In this document: piece after piece, positions 1 to 8,678 of the stretch
Numbering within the stretch: position 1 is the first letter of the stretch
Layout of the letters: the number at the start of each line of letters is the position of its first letter
From: PALSA-610 sp038239145
Lineage (GTDB): Bacteria > Actinomycetota > Acidimicrobiia > IMCC26256 > PALSA-610
Length of the DNA: 64,000 nucleotides
NCBI GenBank assembly: GCA_038239145.1
Contig: JBBSFB010000010.1
Coordinates: forward strand, 36,087-100,086
Reading direction: 5' to 3'
Made by a program: the position numbers and the translations under genes
The notes under the pieces: model-generated
The model's input: the letters and a program-made list of their open reading frames with translations, nothing else
Told to the model about the DNA's origin: nothing
Database searches by the model: none

Positions 1-501
1 CCGCGCCCGCCACGCAAGCGCGACCGCTTCCGCCGCGCCCTGCACTGCGGCCGCCGAGAGCCATTCGTCGCCGGCGTCGATCGAAGGCTCGACCGTGCGG
101 ATGGCCTCCGCGATCACGGCTCGCATCCGGTCCCGGAGGCGGTCGTACGCGCGGTGCGAGCCCGGATCGGTCAGCTGGAAAGTACCCGGGTCACCCGAGA
201 ACTGGCGGAGCCACAGCGCGAGACCCTGGCGCGTCGCTTCGAGCGGGCTCGCGGCGACGTCGGTCGTCCCGAGAAGCCGCCGGAGCTCGGTCACGTAGAC
301 CCGACCCTGCCGGTCGATCAGCGCTTCGAAAAGCGCGTCCTTCGACGCGAAGTGCTTGTAGAGCAGGCCCTTGGCGATGCCGGCGGCCCCGGCGACGTCG
401 TCCATGCGGGTGGCGTCGAAGCCCTTGGCCCCGAAGACCTCGCCGGCCGCGTCGAGGATCGCCTCGCGGCGGTCGTCCCTACTCAAGCGTTCGTTGGCCA
501 C
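1..501 (-). CDS. TetR-family transcriptional regulator (partial, C-terminus outside window)
   Basis: Reading leftwards from a GTG at 501, the protein opens with ANERLSRDDRREAILDAA and continues with the helix-turn-helix of TetR repressors (TRMDDVAGAAGIAKGLLYKH, then FASKDALFEALI). The reading frame is open to the window edge, so about 167 residues are visible and the ligand-binding domain is incomplete. GTG 501 is preferred because GGAG lies 6 nt upstream; an in-frame ATG at 537 would add 12 residues but starts within 3 bp of the operator. It is divergent from the diiron oxygenase gene, and the intergenic DNA carries two copies of a palindrome, so it most likely represses itself and that gene. 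The ligand is unknown. Confidence 0.88.
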   Translation of the reverse strand, partial: MANERLSRDDRREAILDAAGEVFGAKGFDATRMDDVAGAAGIAKGLLYKHFASKDALFEALIDRQGRVYVTELRRLLGTTDVAASPLEATRQGLALWLRQFSGDPGTFQLTDPGSHRAYDRLRDRMRAVIAEAIRTVEPSIDAGDEWLSAAAVQGAAEAVALAWRAR

Positions 502-539
502 GGCAGCTCCGGCGCCGATGCGGGGGCACCTTGACATCT

Positions 540-587
540 GGTGAACCGCCGGTCACCATGATCCTAGAAGGTGACCCACCGGTCACC
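540..587. promoter_or_regulatory. Tandem TetR-type operator between divergent genes
   Basis: Two 18-bp palindromic sites occur at 540-557 and 570-587. The second is a perfect pair of arms, GGTGACC-4 bp-GGTCACC; the first has GGTGAAC in its left arm. Their starts are 30 bp apart, about three helical turns, so both lie on the same face of the DNA. On the minus strand a TAGGAT (561-566) sits between them and may be the -10 of the regulator; a plus-strand TTGACA (531-536) lies just before the first site. This arrangement fits cooperative binding of two TetR dimers shutting off both directions. Binding itself is inferred. Confidence 0.75.
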
Positions 588-608
588 ACCGCCCGAAGAG
601 GGGCTCCC

Positions 609-1568
609 ATGACCCGGACCGAGCTTCCCCACTCCGAACCGCGCGAGACCGAGCTCCCGGACAGCTGGACGGCGCTCCTGACGCGCCTCAGCGAGCAGTC
701 GGTCACGAAGCATTTCGATGCCTATGCCGACGTCGCGTGGGACGACCCCGCCTTCCGGATCGATCCGGACGACCCCGTGTGGGAGCTCGCCGCCGACAAC
801 CCCCTGTCGAGCACGGCGTGGTACCGGTCGCTCCCGACGTCGACGAGGTCGCGCCTCGGACTCCACATGATCGCCGCCCAGATGAAGACCGGCCTGCAGT
901 TCGAGAGCATCCTCAAGCGTGGCCTCCTCGAGTTCGCGGCCGGTCTTCCCAATCGCACCCCCGAGTTCCGATACGCGTACCACGAGGTCATCGAGGAGGC
1001 CCAGCACAGCCTCATGTTCCAGGAGTTCGTGAACCGCACCGGGTTCGACGTCACCGGTATGCCCATGATCATCAAGATCGCGTCGCGCCGGGTCGTTCGC
1101 CTCGGTCGGGTCTTTCCGACGTTGTTCTTCATGTTCGTACTCGGCGGCGAGGACCCGATCGATCACGTGCAGCGAGAAGCGTTACGTGGGAGCGACGTGG
1201 TCCACCCGCTACTCGAGCGCATCATGCGCATTCACGTGACCGAAGAGGCACGGCACCTGTCGTTCGCGCGTCACTTTCTGAAGAACAACGTGCCCGGGCT
1301 GAGTCGGTGGCGGCGGCTGGCACTGGCGATCGAGACCCCGATCATCCTCGGGGTGATGTCGCAGCTCATGCTGCGCCCGGCCCCGGAGATCGTGAAGGCG
1401 TACGCCATACCGAACCCGGTCCTGCGCGACGCGTACGGCAAGAACCCGGCGTACCGCGCTGCAGTCAAGGACTCCTTGCGCAAGGTTCGCCGGCTCGCAG
1501 ACGATCTCGGGCTCGTCACCGTCGTGAGTCGCCCGATCTGGAAAGCGTTCGGAATCTGGGAACGCTGA
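609..1568 (+). CDS. AurF-like diiron oxygenase (PF11583-type)
   Basis: A 319-residue soluble protein resembling the p-aminobenzoate N-oxygenase (AurF) family of non-haem diiron enzymes, which oxidise amines or C-H bonds with O2. Iron-binding ferritin-like helices are visible: FESILKRGLLEFA, EVIEEAQHSLMFQEF and HVTEEARHLSFARHF, supplying the Glu and ExxH ligands. The ATG at 609 follows an AGAGGGG ribosome site and places the operator outside the coding region; the frame is open further upstream to a TTG at 531, but that would make the operator coding. Divergent to a TetR regulator, so probably induced by a small molecule. The substrate cannot be deduced. Confidence 0.82.
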   Translation: MTRTELPHSEPRETELPDSWTALLTRLSEQSVTKHFDAYADVAWDDPAFRIDPDDPVWELAADNPLSSTAWYRSLPTSTRSRLGLHMIAAQMKTGLQFESILKRGLLEFAAGLPNRTPEFRYAYHEVIEEAQHSLMFQEFVNRTGFDVTGMPMIIKIASRRVVRLGRVFPTLFFMFVLGGEDPIDHVQREALRGSDVVHPLLERIMRIHVTEEARHLSFARHFLKNNVPGLSRWRRLALAIETPIILGVMSQLMLRPAPEIVKAYAIPNPVLRDAYGKNPAYRAAVKDSLRKVRRLADDLGLVTVVSRPIWKAFGIWER

Positions 1569-1582
1569 ACACCGAGCGCGAA

Positions 1583-1602
1583 GCCGGCGCCGTGGCGCCG
1601 GC
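1583..1602. terminator. GC-rich hairpin after the diiron oxygenase gene
   Basis: GCCGGCGCC and GGCGCCGGC form a perfect inverted repeat centred 24 bp after the stop codon. There is no T-run, so it is either a T-less actinobacterial terminator or an mRNA 3' stabiliser. Confidence 0.45.
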
Positions 1603-1637
1603 CGAGCGGCTACCCCGCACGGTCGTAGCGTGAGGTC

Positions 1638-3629
1638 GTGGCCCACGACGAGCTCTCGTACTGCCGCATCTGCGCGGCCGCATGCGGCATCGTGGTGACC
1701 GTCGACGGCGACCGGGTCGTGAAGGTGCGCGGCGACGACAGGCACCCGTCGTCGCGCGGCTACGTGTGCTCGAAAGGTCGAGGACTCCCCGCCTGGCATC
1801 ACTCGCCTCGTCGTCTCGATCGGCCGCGCGTCGACGGGCACGACGTGACGTGGGACGCGCTGTTGACAGATCTCGCGGCCCGGCTCGAGGCCATCATCAC
1901 CGAGAGCACCCCCGATGCCATTGCGCTCTATCTCGCCACCGGACTCGCGTACGACGCCGCCGGGCAGATCGCTGCGAGCCAGTGGCTGCCGTCGATCGGC
2001 AGTCGCTCGTTCCTCACCGCGGTCACGGTCGACAACGCGCCGGTGCTCGTCGCGGCCGAGCTGGTGTCCGGGCACGCGATGCTGAACCCGGTCTGGGACC
2101 CGACCGTCCCCGGGCTCGCGATCCTGGTCGGCACTAATCCTGTCGTCTCGCACGGTTACGGCACCGCGCTCCCGGACCCTATTCGCCATCTCCGCGAATA
2201 TCGCGCCCGCGGCGGCCGGGTGTGGGTGCTCGATCCCCGTAAGAGCGAGACCGCGGCCCTCGCCGACGTGCACATCCCCGTGCGGCCGGGCGCCGACGTT
2301 GCCGTGCTGGCGGCGTTGGCCAACAGCTTGCTCCAACGCGGCGCGGACGAGCGCGAACTACGTGCGCACTGCGATGCGGACGAGGTTGCCGCGTTGCGAA
2401 CCGCGCTGTCCGGTTTCACCATCGAGCGGGCCGCGGCCACGGCCGATGTCGATCCCGCGCTGATCGAGCAGCTCGTCACCGACGTACGCGCATACCGGGG
2501 CCGGATCGTGATGCAGTGCGGCACCGGCGTGACAATGTCGCGCGACGGAGTCATCGCCGAATGGCTGAGATGGGTGGTGCTGATTGCGTCGGGATCACTC
2601 GACTGCGACACTGGTATGTACTTCCACCGCGGCGTAATCAACCGGCTCCGGCGCCGGACCGCGCGGATCGCGCCCACTGCCGATTCGCCGAAGAGTCGAC
2701 CCGAGCTTCGCCGCGTCGTCGGACAACTGCCGGCGGTCGCGCTGGCCGACGAGATCGAGGCCGGCAACATCCGGGCGCTGTTCGTCACCGGTGGAAATCC
2801 ACTGACCGCAATCCCGCAACCGGAGCGACTCGAAGCCGCGTTGCGGAGCCTCGACGTGCTTGCGGTGGTCGACGTTGCCGACAACCGCATCACCGAGTTC
2901 GCAACCCACGTATTGCCCGCGACCGGCCAACTGGAACGGGCCGACATCACGTTGGCCGAGCTCACCTCGCTCCGCTCCGGGCTTCAGGCGACGGGACCCG
3001 TCGTCGAGCCGGTCGCCGATCGCCGCCCGGTGTGGTGGATGTTCGCGACATTGAGCCGGGCCATGGGCCGCAAGACTCCGGGTGACGTCGATCCCGACAC
3101 GCTGACGGACGAGGACGTGCTTCGCGGCGTGCTCGCGCGGTCGGCGCTCGCCGCCGACGACGTCTTCGCCGCCGGACCGCGCGGTATCGGTAACCCGGTC
3201 GAGTACGGCTGGGTGCACTCCGATCTGTTGACCGACGGGCATTGGTCGATCGCGCCGGCATCCCTCCTCCAGCGCCTGCGTACGTACACCGATCCGCTTC
3301 TCGCGGACTTCGTGCTGGCGCCGCGCCGGGAGATGGCGTGGAGCAATTCCGTCGCGTACGGCGGCATCGGGCCCGGACCGGTGGTGCGCATGCACGCCGA
3401 CGAGGGCGATACCGGTCGGGTCACCATCACAACCCCGAACGGCAGCATCATCACCGACTTCGTCGCCGACCCCGGCGTGCGCGCCGGCGTGATCTCGATG
3501 ACCCACGGTCACGGCGACGCGAATCCCGGCCACCTCACCAGTGGCAACGTCGGTGTCGACGAGCTCACGGCCATGCCCCTCGTCTCCGGCCTCGAAGTAC
3601 TCGTCTCTCCGCACGAGGCCGAGGCCTGA
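1638..3629 (+). CDS. Molybdopterin-dependent oxidoreductase, catalytic subunit
   Basis: A 663-residue member of the bis-MGD (DMSO reductase/formate dehydrogenase) superfamily. The N-terminus has the [4Fe-4S] motif CRICAAACG followed by the distal Cys in GYVCSKGRG. The middle binds cofactor (LVGTNPVVSHGYG, WVLDPRKSE, FVTGGNPL) and the C-terminal domain shows MTHGHGDANPGHLT. No twin-arginine signal is present, so it is probably cytoplasmic. GTG 1638 is the only plausible start before the Fe-S motif. No beta or membrane subunit is adjacent. In the region where formate dehydrogenases place Cys or Sec, the sequence reads TAVTVDNAP, without either, so an Asp or no protein ligand to Mo is possible. 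The substrate is unknown. Confidence 0.85.
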   Translation: MAHDELSYCRICAAACGIVVTVDGDRVVKVRGDDRHPSSRGYVCSKGRGLPAWHHSPRRLDRPRVDGHDVTWDALLTDLAARLEAIITESTPDAIALYLATGLAYDAAGQIAASQWLPSIGSRSFLTAVTVDNAPVLVAAELVSGHAMLNPVWDPTVPGLAILVGTNPVVSHGYGTALPDPIRHLREYRARGGRVWVLDPRKSETAALADVHIPVRPGADVAVLAALANSLLQRGADERELRAHCDADEVAALRTALSGFTIERAAATADVDPALIEQLVTDVRAYRGRIVMQCGTGVTMSRDGVIAEWLRWVVLIASGSLDCDTGMYFHRGVINRLRRRTARIAPTADSPKSRPELRRVVGQLPAVALADEIEAGNIRALFVTGGNPLTAIPQPERLEAALRSLDVLAVVDVADNRITEFATHVLPATGQLERADITLAELTSLRSGLQATGPVVEPVADRRPVWWMFATLSRAMGRKTPGDVDPDTLTDEDVLRGVLARSALAADDVFAAGPRGIGNPVEYGWVHSDLLTDGHWSIAPASLLQRLRTYTDPLLADFVLAPRREMAWSNSVAYGGIGPGPVVRMHADEGDTGRVTITTPNGSIITDFVADPGVRAGVISMTHGHGDANPGHLTSGNVGVDELTAMPLVSGLEVLVSPHEAEA

Positions 3630-3642
3630 CGCCCCGGTCGGT

Positions 3643-4638
3643 CTATTGCACGATATGGGTCGCGAGGAAGCGACGGATCTCGAGCGCGAGCTCGTGGTCT
3701 TCCGGTGCGCCGAAGAACCCGCCGTGGGGCATGGCCTCGAACACGTGGAGCTCCGCGTCGACACCCGCGGCTCGCATCTTCCGGTGCGTGCGAACTGCAT
3801 TAGAGAGGAACAGGTCGCGCGTTCCCGCTTGGACAAGTGTCGGCGGGAAAGGCTGACCGAAGTCGCCGAAGAGCGGCGAGAGGTAGGGGTGGTTGAGGTC
3901 GTGATCGCCCGCGTACAGCGCGATCGACTGCGACAAGCTCGACTGGAGCACGGTGTCGATACCGAGGTTCGTCATGAACGAATCCCCCGACTCGGTGAGG
4001 TCGGCTTCGGGCGTCAGCAGTACGAGCGCGGCCGGCATCGGGAGATCCTCGTCCCGGGCGCGCAAGATCAGCGCGGCTGCGAGGTTGCCGCCTGCCGATC
4101 CGCCGCCGACGACGATCTGTTCGGGCGGCCGCGTCGCCACGAGCTTCCGATACACGGCGATGCAGTCGTCGAGCCCGGCGGGGTACGGATGATCGGGCGG
4201 CATGCGGTAGTCGACCGACCAGGTGCGCATCTGCGCCACCGCTGCGCTGCGCGTCGCCATGACCCGGCACGCGTCGCCGCCACCCATGAAGAAGCCGCCG
4301 CCGTGGATGTCGAGGTAGATCGGCTGGTCGTCGGTATCGGGCACGCCTTCCGGGGTCACGACGAACACCGGAACACCGTCGACCGACGTCGAATCGACGG
4401 TCGCGCTCGAACCTTCCTGCGCTTCGAGCACCGCCACGAGCATCGTGTTCGCGGCCGCTGCAAGCGCACGCCAACCCGCGGTGTCACTCAGCTCGGGTTG
4501 AGGTTGCGCCGCGTCGCCCGCCAAGGCGAGGCCCAGGGCGAGGAACTGCTGCGCCTCGGCGCTGACCGAGGTCGGCACCGGGATGAACCGAGTCACCTCG
4601 TAACCGCCTTCGACGACAGTGTCGCTCGGCTCTGTCAC
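3643..4638 (-). CDS. HSL-family alpha/beta hydrolase (esterase/lipase)
   Basis: A 331-residue cytoplasmic hydrolase of the hormone-sensitive lipase family. It shows the oxyanion-hole motif HGGGFFMGG, the nucleophile elbow GGGSAGGN (Ser), a catalytic Asp near GTRDLFLS and the C-terminal His in MPHGGF. GTG 4638 is chosen because GAGAGGGAG lies 6 nt upstream; an ATG at 4677 is also in frame and adds 13 residues. Convergent with the molybdopterin oxidoreductase gene and divergent from the substrate-binding protein gene. Short-chain ester hydrolysis is expected from the family. Confidence 0.85.
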   Translation of the reverse strand: MTEPSDTVVEGGYEVTRFIPVPTSVSAEAQQFLALGLALAGDAAQPQPELSDTAGWRALAAAANTMLVAVLEAQEGSSATVDSTSVDGVPVFVVTPEGVPDTDDQPIYLDIHGGGFFMGGGDACRVMATRSAAVAQMRTWSVDYRMPPDHPYPAGLDDCIAVYRKLVATRPPEQIVVGGGSAGGNLAAALILRARDEDLPMPAALVLLTPEADLTESGDSFMTNLGIDTVLQSSLSQSIALYAGDHDLNHPYLSPLFGDFGQPFPPTLVQAGTRDLFLSNAVRTHRKMRAAGVDAELHVFEAMPHGGFFGAPEDHELALEIRRFLATHIVQ

Positions 4639-4825
4639 AGTGCGCTCCCTCTCGGCGTGGATCGCGCCGTGCGACATGCGACGGTCGTCGGGTCGAGTGA
4701 CCATACGCGTTGGCCCGGATCCTGCTATACCTCCGGCGGAAATACCACACCGAGAGTCCCAGCACGGCACGACCCGGGCAACCATCACCCGGTTCCGTCG
4801 GTTCGTGCGACCGAGGAGCGCAAGC

Positions 4826-6250
4826 ATGGAGACCGTCCGGAGTCGTAACCGACGTGCATCGACACGACCGGTGCGAGCGATCGCCGTCGGCGCCATCGCC
4901 GCGCTCGTGCTCGCCGCGTGCGGTTCGAGCTCGAAGTCGTCGGGCGGGAGTCCGAGCAGCACCACCGCCGGGAGCCCCGACGGTTCCACGACCACGGTGG
5001 TGACCGACAAGTCGCTCGGGATCGGCGTGACCGCGACCACGATCAAAGTCGGAGTGGCACTCGTCGACTTCGGTCCGATCGAGCAGTTCACCGATGTGAT
5101 CCGCCAGATGGCGGACCAGAAGAAGATCTACGGGATCTACATCGACTACATCAACGCGCACGGCGGCATCAACGGCCGCAAGATCGTGCCCGTCTACAAG
5201 TTCTATTCGCCGCTCGGTTCGGCCGGTCCGCTCGCCGTGTGTACCTCGCTGACACAGGACGAAAAAGTCTTCGCGGTCGTCGGAACCTTCATCGACTTCT
5301 CCGGTGACGCCCAGCAATGCATCGCCAAGCAGGAGAAGCGCGTGTTGATGACGTTCAACCTGACGCAGGCGATGATCGACAAGGTGCCGCCCGGCCTCAT
5401 GCTCACTCCTGGTCTGATACCGGAGCGTTCGGCGTCGATCCTGATCCAGCTGCTCACGAAGCAGAAGCTGCTCGACGGCAGGACCGTCGCGGTGCTCGGC
5501 GATGTCACCCAAAACAACGTGGTGAAGAAGACGATCGTGCCCGGCCTGAAGAAGGCCGGCGTGAAGACGGGCATTTCTGCAGTCCTCAACGTCGGCACCA
5601 CCGGCGACACGTCGGCCGCCGTGACCCAGCTCGACAGCTTCATGGAGCGGTGGAAGACCGAGCACGTCGACACGATCTTCCTGTCGGGAGACCTCGCCTC
5701 GACCAAGATCTTCGTACAACAGGTGAAGCGCACGTTCCCGAACATGGAGTTCATCGGCGACAACACCGACGTCCTCAACGGGGCCCAACAGCTGCAGCAG
5801 GCCGGGGTGAAGCCCAACCCGTACGAAGGTGTCATCACCGCGGGCGGCCCGACCGCGAAGGAGTACGACGAGAGCGCGAACTACAAGTACTGCGCCGACA
5901 TCTACAAGAACGCAACCGGCCAGGCCGCGCCCGACGCGGAGCACACCATCAAACTCCCGAACGGGAAGATCAACGACGTGTACGGCGCCTTCAACGACGC
6001 CTGCCAGCTCATGGCGATGTTCCACGACATCGGTCAGCGCGTCGGCCCGTACCTCAACAACACGAACTGGGAGAACACGGTCAACAACTTCGGGCCGATC
6101 ACCAACCGGGGTTCCGGACCGTACGCGACGCTGACCAAGGGCAAGTACTCGGCCGACGACAACTGGCGGCTCCAGTCGTACGACTCCACGCTCGGCACGA
6201 CGGGACTCTGGAAGCCGATCACGCCGCTCGCCGACATCACCGGCAACTAG
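4826..6250 (+). CDS. ABC transporter substrate-binding lipoprotein (branched-chain amino acid type)
   Basis: A 474-residue exported lipoprotein. The N-terminus has arginines, a hydrophobic segment and the lipobox LAAC, followed by a Ser/Gly/Thr-rich linker. The body matches periplasmic binding fold type I (Peripla_BP_6): IKVGVALVDFGPIEQF, INAHGGINGRKIVPVY, AVVGTFIDFSGD. ATG 4826 follows GAGGAGCG. Such proteins bind amino acids, aromatic acids or steroid-derived acids. No permease or ATPase genes are near, so it is an orphan receptor that must share a transporter or have a sensing role. It heads a co-directional set with the DUF1214 and sulfotransferase genes. Confidence 0.85.
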   Translation: METVRSRNRRASTRPVRAIAVGAIAALVLAACGSSSKSSGGSPSSTTAGSPDGSTTTVVTDKSLGIGVTATTIKVGVALVDFGPIEQFTDVIRQMADQKKIYGIYIDYINAHGGINGRKIVPVYKFYSPLGSAGPLAVCTSLTQDEKVFAVVGTFIDFSGDAQQCIAKQEKRVLMTFNLTQAMIDKVPPGLMLTPGLIPERSASILIQLLTKQKLLDGRTVAVLGDVTQNNVVKKTIVPGLKKAGVKTGISAVLNVGTTGDTSAAVTQLDSFMERWKTEHVDTIFLSGDLASTKIFVQQVKRTFPNMEFIGDNTDVLNGAQQLQQAGVKPNPYEGVITAGGPTAKEYDESANYKYCADIYKNATGQAAPDAEHTIKLPNGKINDVYGAFNDACQLMAMFHDIGQRVGPYLNNTNWENTVNNFGPITNRGSGPYATLTKGKYSADDNWRLQSYDSTLGTTGLWKPITPLADITGN

Positions 6251-6281
6251 CCGGCGGCGACACGACCGACGGGGGAAGTTC

Positions 6282-7520
6282 GTGCCTGGTTTCGTGAGTC
6301 CGGCCTGGATGCCGTCGTCACTGCGCGAGGCGGCATCGGCAGGTGATGCCACCGCGGCCGACCTCGACTCGGGCGCGGCCTGGGCGCACCTGCTCGCAAA
6401 GCTGCAGACCGTGTCGGAGACGATCCTCTCCGACACGGTGCCCGGCAACCCGGCCGATCGGGCCGCGGGATTTCGCCACCTTTTGGTATTGCTCTGGATC
6501 GGCATCGACGACGCCTTGCGCCGCGACGCCAGTCCGGTGCTGGCGGTCCGACCGTCGAACACCGATGCCGTGTTCAAGTGGGGCATGGACTGTCCGGACT
6601 GCATCTACACCGGTTCGGCCCTGCGCGGCGGCGACACGTACCGCGTGTGGGGCAATCGGGGGACGGCGCGCTACGTCGGGCTACAGACGATGGCCGGCAT
6701 GGCGAGCACTGCGAACGTGCTCCTCGATCCGGACGAGATCGAGCTCGCACCGAACGGCGACTTCGAGATCGTGCTGTCGGGCGACGAACGCCCCGGTAAC
6801 TGGATGAAGCTCGCCGACGACGCGACCCAACTCGTCGTTCGGCACTTTTTCTACGACTGGGACACCGAGGTCGCGTCGACGCTGTCGATCGAGCGGCTGT
6901 CGGGCGAGGCTCCCGTTTCCACGCCCCGGGAACCGATCGATCCCCGGGCCGGCGCCGCCCGTCAACTCATCGCTCTCGGTGATTTCGTGGAGGCGAACCT
7001 CGACTTCTTCTTGCAGTTCGCCCGGCCCGAGAAGCCGAACACCTTCAACCCTCCGTTCGACGGGACCGCGATGGGCGCAGCCGCCGAGAACCGTCCCGTG
7101 ATGGGGTCGTTCCAGATCGCACCGGATCAGGCGCTCGTCGTCGAGGTCGAACCGCCGCAAGGCCTCTACTGGAGCTACTCGATCGGAAACCCCTGGTGGG
7201 AGACGATCGACTACGCCCGGCACCAGTCGAGCCTGAACGGGCATCAGGCCGTCATCGACGATGACGGCCTGTTGCGCGTCGTGATCGCGCACCGCGACCC
7301 CGGCATCGCGAACTGGCTCGACACCGCGGGCCACAGCGAAGGTCCCGTCATCCTGCGGTGTGTGCGCACGGAGATGCCGAGGGTTCCGACGACACGCATC
7401 GTGCCCATGGCCGACGTCGCGGCGGCGATGCCTCCGGGCACACGACGCGTCACTGCCGCCGAGCGCTCGGCATTGATGGACGCGCGCCGGCTTGCGGTGA
7501 GTCGCCGGTTCGCGCGATGA
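6282..7520 (+). CDS. DUF1214-domain protein
   Basis: A 412-residue soluble protein whose C-terminal part (about residues 270-370: GLYWSYSIGNPWWETIDYAR, then HRDPGIANWLDTAGH) matches DUF1214. The N-terminal half (KWGMDCPDCIYTGSALRGGD) is typical of the long actinobacterial version. No catalytic residues are established for the family. GTG 6282 has GGGGGAAG just upstream. It starts 31 bp after the lipoprotein gene and its stop overlaps the start of the sulfotransferase gene (ATGA), so the two are translationally coupled and probably act on the same compound. Confidence 0.78.
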   Translation: MPGFVSPAWMPSSLREAASAGDATAADLDSGAAWAHLLAKLQTVSETILSDTVPGNPADRAAGFRHLLVLLWIGIDDALRRDASPVLAVRPSNTDAVFKWGMDCPDCIYTGSALRGGDTYRVWGNRGTARYVGLQTMAGMASTANVLLDPDEIELAPNGDFEIVLSGDERPGNWMKLADDATQLVVRHFFYDWDTEVASTLSIERLSGEAPVSTPREPIDPRAGAARQLIALGDFVEANLDFFLQFARPEKPNTFNPPFDGTAMGAAAENRPVMGSFQIAPDQALVVEVEPPQGLYWSYSIGNPWWETIDYARHQSSLNGHQAVIDDDGLLRVVIAHRDPGIANWLDTAGHSEGPVILRCVRTEMPRVPTTRIVPMADVAAAMPPGTRRVTAAERSALMDARRLAVSRRFAR

Positions 7521-8662
7521 CACTGGACGCCGACGACCTCGAAGCCGCGGCCCGTGAGCAGACCGGGCTGACCGACTTCGGTGACGACTACTACCGGGAA
7601 GGGCTCGAACGACTCGTCGCGTCGATGAACGCCGAAGCGGATCTCACCGAGACCGGCGAGCTCATGCAGAACATGCGCCTCGCGGCACACCTCACGGCGC
7701 GCCTCGAAGTCGAGGACACATATCGCCGGCATCCCGAGATCGAAGAGCAACAGGTCGAGGGACCGGTGTTCGTGATCGGCTTGCCCCGCACGGGCACGAC
7801 TGCATTGAGCCAACTCGTCGCCGCCGACCCGCAGTTTCGCTCCTTGCGCCTCTGGGAGTCGGGTTCGCCGGTTCCGCCGCCCGAAGCTGCGACCCAGCAC
7901 ACCGATCCCCGCATCGCCGCGACGGAGGCGGGCCTCGCGATGATGAACGAGGCGTTCCCCCTGATGCAGACGATGTACCACTCCGAGGCGACGACCGCGA
8001 CGGAGTGCCAGGACCTCATGGGGATGAGCTTTCGGACCATGCACTTCGACGGCTCAGCCCGCGTGCCTTCGTACCTGGAGTGGGTCGTCGACTCCGACAT
8101 GCAAGGCACATACGAGTACCACCAGCGCGCGCTCCGGCTCCTGCAGTGGCACTGCCCGCCGCGCCTGTGGCACCTGAAGACGCCGGTGCACATGTTCGCG
8201 TTGGACGCTCTGCTCGACGTCTATCCGGACGCCCGCTTCCTCTGGAGCCATCGGGATCCGGCCAAGGTGCTCGGCTCGGTTTGCAGTCTCATCCACTACA
8301 CCCGCAGCTGGAGCAGCGATCGCGACGATGCCGCGGAGCTGGGTCCGGAGATGACCGCGCGTTGGTCGGACGCGGTTCGCCGGGCCATGGACTTCCGGGC
8401 TCGGGTCGGCGACGAGCGTTTCGCCGACCTCGCCTTCGCGTCGCTCCAGTCCGATCCGATCGGCTCGCTCGCGGCAAGCTACGAGCGCATCGGGTTGGAG
8501 TTCTCCGACGAGTCGCGCGGCGCGGTCGCCCAGTGGGCGGAACATCACGAACCGGGCTCGCACGGTTCGCACCGCTACGAGCTGACCGATTTCGGCATCG
8601 ACGCCGATCAGGTACGCAAGCAGTTCGCCGCATACATTGCCGCATTCGGCGCGACCGACTGA
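7517..8662 (+). CDS. Sulfotransferase family protein
   Basis: A 381-residue PAPS-dependent sulfotransferase-like protein (Sulfotransfer_3). The 5'-phosphosulfate loop is VIGLPRTGTTALSQL at about residues 85-100, and the 3'-phosphate region is RFLWSHRDPAKVLGS. The ATG at 7517 overlaps the previous stop by 4 bp; longer in-frame extensions would run deep into the DUF1214 gene. Many members of this actinobacterial branch have no confirmed acceptor. Coupling to the DUF1214 gene suggests a joint modification of a lipid, steroid or xenobiotic; this is an inference. Confidence 0.85.
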   Translation: MTLDADDLEAAAREQTGLTDFGDDYYREGLERLVASMNAEADLTETGELMQNMRLAAHLTARLEVEDTYRRHPEIEEQQVEGPVFVIGLPRTGTTALSQLVAADPQFRSLRLWESGSPVPPPEAATQHTDPRIAATEAGLAMMNEAFPLMQTMYHSEATTATECQDLMGMSFRTMHFDGSARVPSYLEWVVDSDMQGTYEYHQRALRLLQWHCPPRLWHLKTPVHMFALDALLDVYPDARFLWSHRDPAKVLGSVCSLIHYTRSWSSDRDDAAELGPEMTARWSDAVRRAMDFRARVGDERFADLAFASLQSDPIGSLAASYERIGLEFSDESRGAVAQWAEHHEPGSHGSHRYELTDFGIDADQVRKQFAAYIAAFGATD

Positions 8663-8678
8663 CGGTCGCGTCGTGGCG

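Noticed and set aside
531..608. Upstream extension of the diiron oxygenase to TTG 531
   Set aside because: It would make both operator palindromes coding and lacks a ribosome site; ATG 609 has one.
3541..4848. Long plus-strand frame opposite the HSL hydrolase
   Set aside because: Arg/His/Val-rich composition with no domain; it is the complement shadow of a gene with full catalytic motifs.
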